From the NCBI GenBank assembly GCA_963930645.1, contig CAWVNO010000530.1, positions 62,001 to 126,000 of the forward strand: DNA of 64,000 nucleotides. The letters run 5' to 3'. Below the pieces are notes generated by a model. That model saw only the letters and a program-made list of their open reading frames with translations. It searched no databases and was not told the origin of the DNA. The position numbers and the translations under genes were made by a program. Below, in pieces: positions 21,013-30,316 of this stretch; position 1 is the stretch's first letter; each line of letters begins with the position of its first letter. The DNA is from Salticus scenicus (lineage: Eukaryota > Arthropoda > Arachnida > Araneae > Salticidae).

Positions 21013-21753
21013 TTAAACCCAACTGTAGTATTTTCTAGCCTCTGTATTTATAAGGCTGTAGCATTTTCCATCTCTCAAATTGACGTTCGATTTGACAACG
21101 ACTATGCCATGCCGTCTTCGAATTCTTGGATCTTCAAAGCCAGCAGTTTTTAATTTAGGCCGTACCACGAAATCTATCTTCGGTGGAGGCTTCCAGGCAC
21201 GATAAGTTGTTACGTTGGACTCTGGAGATTTTGGTAGCGGGCTTAATAGCTTTGGTACTTTAAAATAAATCATCTCTGACATGGGTATTGAAATTTGAAC
21301 TGGAACTTGAACAGATTTAGAAGCTGGAACTGGTCTTGAAGCTGGAACTGGAACTGGAACTTGAACAGATTTAGAATCTGGAACTGGAACTGGAACAGAT
21401 TTAGAAGCTGGAACTGGAACTGGAACTGGAACAGATTTAGAAGCTGGAACTGGAACTGGAACTGGAACTTGAACTTGAACTTGAACTGGAACTGGAACTG
21501 GAACAGATTTAGAAGCTGGAACTGGAACTGGAACTGGAACGAGTTTAGATTTGAAAACTGGAACGCGTTTAGATTTGAAAACTGGAGATGGTCTGGAAAC
21601 TGGTTTTGGAGTTGGCATGGACATGTCTCGATTATAATTGCATAATAACTCGAGAGAAAGACGAGACGTATTCAAGACATTCCATCCAGGCTTTACGGCA
21701 TAGTCATAATCAAATCGCTCGTCGGTCAGAGAGTCAAAAGAAAACATTTCCAT
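21013..21753 (-). CDS. Protein with PV-rich tandem repeats
   Basis: 246 residues, not recognised. The first ~60 residues are ordinary sequence (FDSLTDERFDYDY). Residues ~70-155 are PVPVPV and ASKSVPVPV repeats encoded by GGAACT-type hexamers; the last ~95 residues are ordinary and basic (DPRIRRRHGIVVVKS). The PV block probably forms an extended polyproline-like spacer. Genuine coding status rests on the ATG, a TATA-like AGTATAAATA at 21800-21809, the cassette 3' hairpin and sensible non-repeat ends. The opposite strand is also open over the repeat (NWNWNW), a by-product of the repeat. Confidence 0.8.
   Translation of the reverse strand: MEMFSFDSLTDERFDYDYAVKPGWNVLNTSRLSLELLCNYNRDMSMPTPKPVSRPSPVFKSKRVPVFKSKLVPVPVPVPASKSVPVPVPVQVQVQVPVPVPVPASKSVPVPVPVPASKSVPVPVPDSKSVQVPVPVPASRPVPASKSVQVPVQISIPMSEMIYFKVPKLLSPLPKSPESNVTTYRAWKPPPKIDFVVRPKLKTAGFEDPRIRRRHGIVVVKSNVNLRDGKCYSLINTEARKYYSWV
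21294..21545. repeat. GGAACT-type hexamer repeats within the PV gene
   Basis: Plus strand reads (AACTGG)n with TTGAACAGATTTAGAAGC interruptions. Copy number is likely to vary between isolates; length changes stay in frame because the unit is six bases. Confidence 0.85.
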
Positions 21754-22151
21754 TTTGAAAAACAGAGGCTCAGAATGAATAAGCTGAGGCGAGAGGCTCG
21801 TATTTATACTCTGGCAAGCGGATGCGTGAGATCTGATAAGCGGTTCTGAGAAACGACATCAGTAATACTATATAAGGCTCGACAGGATGACTTTTTATAG
21901 ATTAGAGAGGCTTGACGCATCTATAAATAACTTATCACGTCCTGTTTTTGAGGAAACGGTTTACATAATATCCTGCCAATTTGTTCTAGAAGAATTTTAT
22001 CGGATCATCTTGAAGGCTTCAAGCGACAAACTAATTTTCTAAAAATTTTAACAGATGAGAGATATGACCGTTGCTGGCAAAGATCGAGATAGAATGAGGA
22101 GGTGGCAAGTCAGCGATCCTATATATAGAGGAGATAATTAACCAACTGTGA
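21754..22151. other. Upstream region of the PV gene
   Basis: TATA-like AGTATAAATA on the minus strand (21800-21809), then AACAGG-type repeats (about 21890-21980). Right part leads into a TATATATA and AACCAACTGTG arm of the next hairpin. No further gene. Confidence 0.5.
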
Positions 22152-22277
22152 AAAAAAAAAAAAAAAAAAAAAAAAATTCTTTGAAAAAAAAAAAAAAAAA
22201 ATTCTTTGAAAAAAAAAAAAAAAAAATTCTTTGAAAAAAAAAAAAAAAAAAAAAAAAATTCTTTGAAAAAAAAAAAA

Positions 22278-22310
<33 letters not shown>

Positions 22311-22397
22311 CTTTGAAAAAAAAAAAAAAAAAAAAAAAAAAATTCTTTGAAAAAAAAAAAAAAAAAAAAAAAATATTTTTTTTTTTTTTTTTTTTTT
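22152..22397. repeat. Chain of poly(A) tracts separated by TTCTTTG, ending in poly(T)
   Basis: Seven poly(A) runs in a row, six of the boundaries reading AATTCTTTG, then a single T run. Arms AACCAACTGTG / CATAGTTGGTT and ~70-base mirrored flanks (CCTATATATAGAGGA) show it is one expanded A/T hairpin. Confidence 0.85.
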
Positions 22398-22639
22398 CAT
22401 AGTTGGTTGGTTGATTATATCCTCTATATATAGGATCGCTGACTTGCTACCTCCTCATTGTGTCTCGACATTTGCCAGCAACGGTCGTCTAGTCACTATG
22501 CCTAGTTGAAAAATTGAAAATTTTAACAGATGAGAGATATGACCGTTGCTGGCAAAGATCTAGATAGAATGAGGAGGTGGCACGTCAGCGATCCTATATA
22601 TAGAGAAGATTATCAACCAACCAACCAACTGTGAAAAAA

Positions 22640-22677
<38 letters not shown>

Positions 22678-22947
22678 GTTGGTTGGTTGGTTGAATTCAT
22701 TCTATATAAATAGCCGACTCTTCTCCAATCAGTCTTCTTCTGTCCCAGTAAATCTATCCATTGTTAGATCCTGCCGGCTTTAGAACGATATGCTATCTCT
22801 AGCTTAGCCATGGAACGTTTCTAATTTATGTCTGGCAGATTAACAATACGCTATCTTAGCCTGTTTCTAATCTATTCAAACTTTTTACGATGATTAAGTA
22901 TCGCGAGTCAAATTTATTTTGGCGTACCTTGAATCGCTACCGAAAAA
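22398..22947. repeat. Hairpin and orphan promoter before a small ORF
   Basis: A mirrored flank duplicate (22500-22620), A/T hairpin 22636-22673, then TATATAAATAG (22703-22713) and a leader with GATCCTGCCGG that resembles the leaders at 36400 and 43800. A 24-codon ORF at 22889 ends just beyond the next start. Confidence 0.5.
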
Positions 22948-23118
22948 ATGGATGGCTCTAATATAGGTATAGGCTACGTGAGCGATTCGTTCAGGATACA
23001 ATCGAGGAACGTACTGCTAGAGGATAAGACACACATTTTTGGCTTGAAACAAATCATGGTACCGCTGTCGGAAAAAGTACGGTTTATTAAAGACATTTTA
23101 CATAAGAGACATCATTGA
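22948..23118 (+). CDS. Possible 56-residue small protein
   Basis: ATG to TGA, 57 codons, with non-repetitive, charged composition (MDGSNIGIGYVSDSF..., C-terminal FIKDILHKRHH). It follows an orphan promoter by about 240 bases and ends four bases before the 100-base palindrome. Decayed relatives of its upstream part are at 49300 and 50970-51060. It may be the tail of a longer gene broken by a frameshift; function unknown. Confidence 0.3.
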   Translation: MDGSNIGIGYVSDSFRIQSRNVLLEDKTHIFGLKQIMVPLSEKVRFIKDILHKRHH

Positions 23119-23121
23119 GTT

Positions 23122-23218
23122 TGAAATAAAATATTTTTTTATCTGTATTTAAACATGCAGACATTTCCGCGAAGAGGAAATGTCTGCTTGTTTAAATACA
23201 GATAAAAAAATATTTTAT
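23122..23218. repeat. About 100-base palindrome, mutated centre
   Basis: Same element as at 4747 but the centre is TTCCGCGAAGAGGAA, so the GCGAAGC core has one substitution and one stem pair is lost. Confidence 0.88.
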
Positions 23219-24059
23219 GTTATTATATTTTATAAAAACCCATGATCTATTCTGATTTCATGAAAACCTGCAACATCTTGTCATTTGTCAGACAAAAGTC
23301 TATAAAAATCTTGTTTTCAAAGCCAATATTGTATAAATAACGTTATCCCATCCTATTTTAAAGAAAACGGGTTTGGGCATCACGGAGCTGGTTTATGCAT
23401 GACCTTACAGTAGAAGAAATAAATTCCACTCCCACCCACCCTAATAGATATACTATATATATACTATATATATAGACTGCAGCGCCATCTACAATGAATT
23501 TGATTGGATAAAAAAATATAACTTTAGAAACCAACTGTGAAATATTTACATATCTAGCTTAGCCCTTAAAAAATTTAAATTTTACACAAAAAATTAAAAT
23601 TTTAAACGAAAAAATTAAATTTATACACTCAGATCTCTTAAATTTATCTATAGAGTCTGTATATTTTACCAAGATTCATATTTATCTTATAGAGAAGCCA
23701 TATCCCTTCAAATCGTTACGATATTGGTACTCTATCTCTAGCTTAGCCATTAAAATTTTTAAATTTTACACAAAAAAGTTAAAATTTTAAACGAAAATTT
23801 TAGACTCAGATTTCTTAAATTTATCTATAGATATTTTATCAAGATACATAATTATCTTATAGAGAAGCCATATCCCTTGAAAATTACAAATTCAAAATAT
23901 TTTACAGATACTGTTGTTGGCAGACGTCGAGACAAAATGAGATGTGGGTACGCTAGCCATCCTATATATAGGACACACGAAAAAAACTAATGTTCAATAA
24001 ATGAGGTTAGTTCCGTTAAGTTATAGATTCTGCTCCGTCCTTGAAGATGTGTTCAAGGT

Positions 24060-24103
<44 letters not shown>

Positions 24104-24456
24104 TTTTTTTTTTTTTTTTTTCAAGGTCGTTGGATTTCTTGTGGGCGTGGCTTCATCCCATCTATATATATATAGAGAGAGATAAACTCGCTTACGTATC
24201 CAAACCGTCATTGTCCAGTCATGTCTCTGTTGGCTTAGTTATTTTTATCTATACATTTAAATTGATACCATTTTGTCTCGTTTTCCAGAGTCTTAAATTT
24301 AATTTCTACAATATTGGCTTAATATAGTTTATACGTTTAAATAGTCTTCATGCTATCCTGATAATCTCTTCGATACTAGCTTAAATAGATTTTTTTATAA
24401 ATTTAATATCAAAGTCTCAAATTAAACCCGTCCAATATTGGCACTATATCTATCGC
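23219..24456. repeat. Gene-free: dispersed block, AT repeats, hairpin with orphan promoter
   Basis: Dispersed CTCF-like block (about 23270-23520); two copies of a ~180-base AT-rich repeat (23560-23890) related to 25440-26150; A/T hairpin 24061-24121 preceded by TCAAGGTC; then GTGGGCGTGGC and TATATATATA (24163-24172) with no convincing ORF downstream. Confidence 0.65.
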
Positions 24457-24529
24457 AAAAAAATGGGCCGAACGAGGTGTCAAAGACAGAAATTCTGCCA
24501 TGAGACACCTCGTTCGACCCATTTTTTTA
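24457..24529 (-). terminator. Gene-associated 3' hairpin
   Basis: Stem GGGCCGAACGAGGTGTC / GACACCTCGTTCGACCC with one mismatch, A7 and T7 flanks, 22-base loop. It lies 15 bases after the minus-strand gene's stop codon. Confidence 0.72.
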
Positions 24530-24544
24530 CTCTCATTTGAAAGA

Positions 24545-25075
24545 TCAACATAAGCTCTCTATGGATTGCTCATTAGATAACCTACTGATGGTCATCTTCA
24601 ACGGTCCGGTCATTTGAGATTTGTATAAGTCATAGTCCTCATACTCAAGCTCAAAAAATTTCCTCACCTGTAGTTGGTATGCGGCAAGGAAGTCTTCGAA
24701 CTTGGTACGGGACCTTTCGACAAATCGAACACCAATGGCTTTCACGAAGCTGAGCTTCATGTTAGCCTGGTATTTCACCATGGCCGAACCATCGAACATT
24801 TCATCAAATTCCTGTTCGCCCATGAACCCTTTCAAATGATGTTTGGCTTCGCTAATGGAGAAGATTCTCGTCTTAGCGAGCCATTTAGGTAAATCGATTT
24901 TAGGGTCCATCACGTCTCGGACGGTGAGGCCTGCATATTTTTCGGCAAATTTTAGATTTAGAGGGTGCCTCGAATAAATAGCCAGGTCCTCAGCCCGGAC
25001 AAACAGGGTGCCATCAGTGGCCATTAGGCATTTAAAGGCAACGCCATAAGCATAATTTTTTACATGGAAAAACAT
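24545..25075 (-). CDS. Bro-N-like protein
   Basis: 176 residues. The N-terminal half carries the pattern DGTLFVRAEDLA (residues ~21-32) followed by a turn and LTVRDV, close in layout to the Bro-N/antirepressor family (DNA-binding domain in baculovirus BRO proteins and phage antirepressors). It shares LAKTRIF with the neighbour at 26281-26826. The C-terminal half is not recognised. No RING or T5orf172 domain is present, and the protein is much shorter than typical BRO proteins. The TATA box TATATATA (25154-25161) lies 79 bases upstream. Probable role: DNA binding and regulation in the nucleus, from family resemblance only. Confidence 0.85.
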   Translation of the reverse strand: MFFHVKNYAYGVAFKCLMATDGTLFVRAEDLAIYSRHPLNLKFAEKYAGLTVRDVMDPKIDLPKWLAKTRIFSISEAKHHLKGFMGEQEFDEMFDGSAMVKYQANMKLSFVKAIGVRFVERSRTKFEDFLAAYQLQVRKFFELEYEDYDLYKSQMTGPLKMTISRLSNEQSIESLC

Positions 25076-25440
25076 GACTGACAGAGAGCTAATGAATCTA
25101 AGCAGCTAGTAGAGAGATCGACTAGCAATTGAAGAGCTCTCGCTGGACACTAGTATATATACCCGGTCTTATCAACAGATCTGATTGTAATTTTCTACGA
25201 ACCGCTTATCAAGAGGAAAGGCTTGCATAATATCCTGTCAATACTTCTGGAAAAATCTTTTTATAGAGATCTGATTATAACCGGGCATCCTGAGGAAAGG
25301 CTTACATAATATCCTGTCAACACTTCTCGAAAAATCTTTTTATAGAGATCTGATTGTAATTTTAATCGGAGCCGCTTATCAAGCATCCTGTCAATAGTTT
25401 CTCGAAAATCTTTTTATAGAGATCAGATCATAATAACTGG
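25076..25440 (-). promoter_or_regulatory. TATA box and repeated upstream elements
   Basis: TATATATA at 25154-25161. Three copies of a ~70-base unit (GGCTTACATAATATCCTGTCA, TTCTCGAAAAATCTTTTTATA) follow to 25440. The unit recurs at 21960, 27040 and 33955, each time near a cassette gene. Confidence 0.6.
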
Positions 25441-26196
25441 CTTGGCTACACTTAGCCTTTAAAATTTTTAATTTTTACATATAAATTTTAAACGAAAAAA
25501 TTAAATTTTTAAACTCAGATCCCTTAAATTTAGCTATCGATATTTTACCAAGATTCATATTTATCTTATAGCTAAGCCATATCCCTTGAAAATTACAATC
25601 GGTACGCATTCAATGTTGGCTTGGCTACACTTAGTCTTTAAAAATTTTAAATTTTACATAAAAAATGTAAATTTTAAATGAAAAAAATTAAATTTTAAAA
25701 TTCAGATTCCTTAAATTTAGCTATCGAGTCTGTATATTTTACCAAGTTTCATATTTATCTTATAGCTAAGCCATATCCCTTGAAAATTTAGAGATCAGAT
25801 TATAATGACTGCCACACTTAGTCTTTAAAAATTTTAAATTTTACACGAAAAAAATGTAAATTTTAAACGAAAAAATTAAAATTTTAAACTCAGATCCCTT
25901 AAATTTAGCTATCGAGTCTGTATATTTTACCAAGTTTCATATTTATCTTATAGCTAAGCCATATCCCTTGAAAATTTAGAATTATAATGACCGCCACACT
26001 TAGTCTTTAAAAATTTTAAATTTTACACAGTAAATTTTAAACGAAACAATTAAATTTTTAAACTCAGATACCTTAAATTTGTCTATAGAGTCTGTATATT
26101 TTATCAAGATATAAAATTATCTTATAGCTAAGCCATATCCCTTGAAAATTACAAGTTCAAATCGGTACGCATCCAATGTTGGCACTCTATCTATCG
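25441..26196. repeat. Four tandem copies of a ~180-base AT-rich repeat
   Basis: Copies begin near 25441, 25606, 25800 and 25985, each with CTTAGTCTTTAAAAATTTT, CCTTAAATTTAGCTATCGA and GCTAAGCCATATCCCTTGAA. Further copies are at 23560-23890 and, in reverse, 45880-46220. No gene. Confidence 0.8.
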
Positions 26197-26266
26197 CAAA
26201 AAAATGGGCCGAGCGAAGCCTCAATGACTTATGTCATGAGAGGCTTCGCTCGACCCATTTTTTTGC
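26196..26266 (-). terminator. Gene-associated 3' hairpin
   Basis: Stem GGGCCGAGCGAAGCCTC / GAGGCTTCGCTCGACCC; compared with 27743-27818 both arms have changed together (AAC/GTT to AGC/GCT). It lies 14 bases after the minus-strand stop codon. Confidence 0.72.
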
Positions 26267-26280
26267 ACCTCGTCTTGATC

Positions 26281-26826
26281 TTAAGACGAGGATTTATAAA
26301 AGTAGGGTTTGTTTCCCACCAAAACTTTAATTTTTTTGGGGAAATACCCTAGCTCCAAGTCTCCGTACCTCTCTCCGAAGACATAGCTATCCATCGGTAC
26401 AGATTGCAGGTAAGAGTCCATAGATATTTTCAAATCAGATATAAAACTCTCCATGGTAGCATTTGAAGAGCTAATGGATGCTATCTTGATACGTATGGGC
26501 CTTCTGATGTTGAAAGTACATTCTATCGGCGACAGAATCTCGATAGGCCCCTGAAATAAGGATTGAAATTCGCCTGGATGCATATCCAACAGCGTGTTGG
26601 CATCTTCCAATCCAAAAATACGTGTCTTGGCTAGAGACGGAGGCAGGCTCAAGCCCTCGGGAGCGATGTCAGTCACTGTAAGATGGCATAAGTTTAAAAC
26701 GCCAGAAGGATTTTGATAGCCCATGGTACGAGCTACGTCTGAACCTTTGATAAAAATTTCACCGTCAAAAGTCAAAAAACAAGTAAATTTCACGTTTAAC
26801 TCTTCAGCTAAAATTTGAAATATCAT
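26281..26826 (-). CDS. Bro-N-like protein
   Basis: 181 residues, the clearest Bro-N match here: DGEIFIKGSDVARTMGYQNP (residues ~23-42) has the expected aromatic/hydrophobic strand, DVA helix and LGY-N pattern. LPPSLAKTRIF follows at ~75. The C-terminal segment KIKVLVGNKPYFYK matches KIKVFVGNRSRWYK at the end of the divergent neighbour 27179-27724, so the two are full-length paralogues. TATA-like TATTTATA (26882-26889) lies 56 bases upstream. Presumed DNA-binding regulator; target unknown. Confidence 0.88.
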   Translation of the reverse strand: MIFQILAEELNVKFTCFLTFDGEIFIKGSDVARTMGYQNPSGVLNLCHLTVTDIAPEGLSLPPSLAKTRIFGLEDANTLLDMHPGEFQSLFQGPIEILSPIECTFNIRRPIRIKIASISSSNATMESFISDLKISMDSYLQSVPMDSYVFGERYGDLELGYFPKKIKVLVGNKPYFYKSSS

Positions 26827-27178
26827 TTTGGAGCTTTTAGAATATCAAGCAGTCAGAATGAAATGTCTCGTCCAGCAGCCTGTATTTATACTAGTAGCAA
26901 TCTCTATTTCTATCTAAATTTCTTATCGACATCCTCTGACGCACATCCTCTTACGCACGTCCTGTAGATTATGCAAGATCCCGCTCAAACGACAAATTAA
27001 TTCTAAAAATAAGTTTATCGCGTCCTAAGGATTACATAATATCCTGTCAACAGCTAGAAGAATTTTATCAGAAGGTCACGTTTTCTAAGAAAGCTTGCTA
27101 AAATTAGGTCGCGAATCGGGTATATATACGAGCTGCCTCTAAGAGCCTGCATCATTTTGACTTCTGTTGCATTAAGTC
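26827..27178. promoter_or_regulatory. Divergent promoter region between two Bro-N-like genes
   Basis: TATA-like AGTATAAATA reads left (26882-26891) and TATATATA reads right (27121-27128). Between them are copies of the ACATAATATCCTGTCAACA and TTATCGCGTCCT elements, suggesting shared regulation. Confidence 0.6.
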
Positions 27179-27724
27179 ATGCTATTCACAATTGAACATC
27201 CACAGCTGGATGCTAAAATCTTATTCGTAGTCTCTGCGGATGGACTTTTGTTCGTCAGGGCCTCTGATGTGGCCAAGCTGATGGGTAAGGGTAGCGCATA
27301 CGTAAAAAAAACTACCAAGCTAAAGGTGAGGGACCTCGTTTACAAAAGGTTCAGGATACCTGTCTCTTTAGCTAATACCTGGGTGTATCCAATAGAAGAG
27401 ATTCATTTCGGAGATGCGCTGTCGACCATGGGTTTTGAGGCCATGATGAAATCTGCTAAGATTGACACCTTAGATCCTATAGTGCCAACTGCATGCATCC
27501 ATAAAGCAGTCAGAATTCGGATCGTGAGGAATTCTGATGTCTTCATAGATGAATTCTTAAAGGATTTCATAGAAAGAACCAAGCTGTTCTATGATGGAGA
27601 CCACGATGATGACCCTCGCCTACACGAAGATAGATTTGAGACTATTTCTTGGACAGACACCCCTCCGTCCAAAATCAAAGTCTTCGTGGGGAATCGATCT
27701 CGCTGGTATAAACTGATGCCTTAG
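27179..27724 (+). CDS. Bro-N-like protein
   Basis: 181 residues, divergent partner of 26281-26826. DGLLFVRASDVAKLMGKGSA (residues ~21-40) is the Bro-N strand-helix signature; LKVRDL and the C-terminal KIKVFVGNRSRWYK are shared with the paralogues. The middle is acidic (DGDHDDD). The start is the ATG 51 bases after a TATA box; the stop is followed after 18 bases by the 3' hairpin. Confidence 0.88.
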   Translation: MLFTIEHPQLDAKILFVVSADGLLFVRASDVAKLMGKGSAYVKKTTKLKVRDLVYKRFRIPVSLANTWVYPIEEIHFGDALSTMGFEAMMKSAKIDTLDPIVPTACIHKAVRIRIVRNSDVFIDEFLKDFIERTKLFYDGDHDDDPRLHEDRFETISWTDTPPSKIKVFVGNRSRWYKLMP

Positions 27725-27742
27725 AGATTTAAATTGGAGGGG

Positions 27743-27818
27743 GCAAAAAAATGGGCCGAACGAAGCGTCTCATGGCAGATTTCTGTCGTTGACGCTTCGT
27801 TCGGCCCATTTTTTTGCG
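27743..27818 (+). terminator. Gene-associated 3' hairpin
   Basis: Stem GGGCCGAACGAAGCGTC / GACGCTTCGTTCGGCCC is perfect (17 pairs), extended by ATTTTTTT and its complement; 22-base loop CTCATGGCAGATT... like the copies at 20924 and 24457. Confidence 0.75.
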
Positions 27819-28855
27819 ACGGTAGTAAGCCAACATTGGATGGGTAAAAATTGAGACTTTGAATGGGGTCTCTGAGATAGACAATATTAATATTTCAATA
27901 TTGAAACGATACTAATGCCTTTGAATCTGAGATAGCTAATGTCTTTGACTCTGAGATAGAAATTTACAATATTGAATAAGGACATTTTTTAAATGAATGC
28001 CGTACCAATATTGAATATATTTTTTAACGATTCGATAAACAAATAATATATTTAAATGAAATATTTATATAGTCAATCTGAAGGCAGGATATTGCATAAC
28101 TCATTTTCTACGAAAACAGGATGAGATAAGGCTTTTTATAGAATAATTTATCGCTGGATATTGCATAACTCATTTGCAACGGACACGGAAACAGGATACT
28201 GAACACGGAAACAGGATGCAGTAAAGATATTTATAGACGCTGAAACAAATAAGTATTGCTGGACAATGATAGTGTATATACTTTAGCATGATATATGTGT
28301 TAAAAGAGTTAATCAACTAATCAACCAACCTTGAAAAAAAAAAAAAAAAAAAAAAAAATTTTTTTTTTTTTTTTTTTTTTTTTTCCAAGGTTGGTTGATT
28401 GGTTGATTGACTCGGATTCATTCTTTATAAATAGCTGTACTCAAACCTTCATTCCTTCATTCTGTCTGAATCTCTTCTAGCATCAACCTTCTACTAAAAC
28501 GCTCCTAACATTAAGATACTTTAGCATGATTGGTTGATTGGTTAATGTCTTTAAATCTGAGATAGAAATTTACAATATTGAATAAGGGCATTTTTTAAAT
28601 GAATGCTGTACCAATATTGAATATATTTTTTTAACGATTCGATAAACAAATAATATATTTTTAACTATTCGATAAACAAATAATATATATATTTTAACGA
28701 TTCGATAAACAAATAAAATATTTAAATAATAAATATTTTATTATTAAAATAAAATATTTAAATAATAAATATTTTATTATTAAAATAAAATATTTAAATA
28801 ATATATTTAAATTCTAAATATTTATTATTCGAACCGAACGTGAACAATTCTGGCG
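27819..28855. repeat. Gene-free: AACAGGAT elements, A/T hairpin, orphan promoter, AT repeats
   Basis: AACAGGAT elements at 28075-28230 without a gene behind them; A/T hairpin 28334-28385 with TCAACTAATCAACCAACC arms; orphan TTTATAAATAG (28422-28432) with a leader (TCATTCTGTCTG) like that of 43935; then 28620-28830 with GATTCGATAAACAAATAATA and AAATATTTTATTATTAAAAT repeats. Confidence 0.65.
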
Positions 28856-28961
28856 GGGTGGAGTTGCTCGAAGAATAAATCTGGCGACTGTCTGATAGAC
28901 CTTTATATGCCGTAAAGAAGTAGGTTCACCCAGCTTTGCGGTACTTGGCATAGGAGCTGTA
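28856..28961 (+). ncRNA. Candidate structured RNA element, copy 1
   Basis: Outer stem GGGTGGA / TTCACCC (28856-28862 with 28925-28931, one G-U), inner hairpins GTCT-GAT-AGAC and CTTTA/TAAAG, and a second stem CAGCT / AGCTG (28931-28935 with 28955-28959). Strand chosen so that the stems read as given; transcription not shown. Confidence 0.35.
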
Positions 28962-28999
28962 GTTTGAATAGAATACCCTCGTAACTGTAATCTTTAAAT

Positions 29000-29260
29000 C
29001 TTAATTGTAAACATTTACATGCTTAAATTTCTAATGTCTCGTCAACGTTGCTGAGATTTGCAGTACTTGGCATAGGAGCTGTAGTTTGAATAGATCGTAA
29101 CTGTAATCTTTAAATCTTAATTGTAAAAATTTACATGCTTAAATTTCTAATGTCTCGTCAACGTTGCTGAGATTTTCGGTACTTTGGCATAGGAGCTGTA
29201 ATTTGAATAGATCGTAACTGTAATTTTTAAATCTTAATTGTAAAAATTTACATGACTGCA
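29000..29260. repeat. Tandem ~110-base repeat containing partial RNA-like elements
   Basis: Three units with TAACTGTAATCTTTAAATCT, TTTCTAATGTCTCGTCA and GTACTTGGCATAGGAGCTG; each unit carries only the 3' part of the candidate RNA element. Confidence 0.75.
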
Positions 29261-29412
29261 TGCTTTAATTTCTAATGTCTCGTCAGCGTCTATTATTGGA
29301 CTCGTCTGATTTTGACATGAGATGTCTCGGACAGGGACCATTCCAAGAGGTGCAATCGAAAGCTTAAATTTCATGCGACTATTCTTTTTCGGTCTTGGCT
29401 GTGTATGTACGT

Positions 29413-29514
29413 AATTTGGACAACGACGCAAAGGCTGAAATGCTAAATTTAAAACAACAAATGCTTGACTTGCAATCCAAATTGAATGTAGATATTGCAC
29501 TCTTGAAAAACTAA
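29413..29514 (+). pseudogene. Remnant of a coiled-coil gene end
   Basis: A 33-codon open stretch ending in TAA with heptad pattern (AEMLNLKQQMLDLQSKL). It looks like the last part of a coiled-coil gene similar to 53529-53945 or the family tails; nothing upstream is in frame with an ATG and a promoter. Confidence 0.4.
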
Positions 29515-29760
29515 GATTGAGAATTTTGACGTGAGAAGGCTCAAATTAGAGATGGGCATTCAGCAGATGCAAAATTAAATCGATTCCGTTTATCATGTCC
29601 GTCTCAAATTAAATGGCTACACAATAGGCTTAATAATTTTTTTTTAAAAATGGATAAGGTTAGGCGACGACAGTTTTTAAATGAATGCTGTACCAATCTT
29701 AACGATTCCATAAACATATAAAATATTTAAATTCTAAAAATTTATTATTTAAATCTGAAA
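29515..29760. other. Gene-free AT-rich spacer
   Basis: Contains a stretch (CTACACAATAGGCTTAATAA, ATGCTGTACCAATCTTAACG) that recurs at 36500-36580. No gene seen. Confidence 0.5.
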
Positions 29761-29866
29761 GGGTGAAGTTGCTCGAAAATTATTGCTGGTGACTGTCTGA
29801 TAGACCTTTAGATGCGTAAAGTAATAGGTTCACCCAGCTTTGCGGTACTTGGCATAGGAGCTACCG
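29761..29866 (+). ncRNA. Candidate structured RNA element, copy 2
   Basis: Outer stem GGGTGAA (29761-29767) with TTCACCC (29829-29835), inner CTTTA-GATGCG-TAAAG and GTCT-GAT-AGAC hairpins, then CAGCT.. AGCT. Confidence 0.4.
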
Positions 29867-29881
29867 TTTGAATTTCTGAAA

Positions 29882-29990
29882 GGGTGAAATATGCTCGAAA
29901 AATATTGCTGGTGACTGTCTGATAGACCTTTAGATGCGTAAAGAAGTAGGTTCACCCAACTTTGCGGTACTTGGCATAGGAGCTGTAGTG
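29882..29990 (+). ncRNA. Candidate structured RNA element, copy 3
   Basis: Outer stem GGGTGAA (29882-29888) with TTCACCC (29951-29957). The unpaired part has an extra base (GAAATATGCTCG), while the stems are kept; the second stem has one mismatch (CAACT/AGCTG). Confidence 0.4.
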
Positions 29991-30273
29991 AAATCAGAAT
30001 GAGGTCATGGGTTTTTATAGATTATCATGAAGCCAGACGGTTGCTGGTCATACGCAATGATGATTTGGATACGTTAGCCATATTATATTGATTCATTAGA
30101 CATTATGCTGGATACCGGTATTTTATTTAAAATGTTTTAAAACGGAGACATGATATATATATAGGCCACACCAAAAAACTAATGTTGCATAAATGAATCC
30201 GTTAAGTTAAAGATACTGCTCCGTCCTTGAAGATGTGTTCAAGGTCACACGAAAAAAAAAAAAAAAAAAAAAA

Positions 30274-30316
<43 letters not shown>

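Noticed and set aside
27743..27818. Bacterial rho-independent terminators for the gene-associated hairpins
   Set aside because: Promoters are TATA/GC-box type without Shine-Dalgarno sequences; stems are flanked by both A and T runs. I keep the terminator label only as a position-based guess.
29234..29500. 88-codon ORF on the minus strand
   Set aside because: It lies opposite a clear coiled-coil remnant on the plus strand and lacks a promoter.
29761..29835. tRNA or tRNA-like molecule (75 bases closed by a 7-pair stem)
   Set aside because: No D or T arm, no intact A/B box promoter and variable outer stems; the element continues to a further stem beyond the closing helix.
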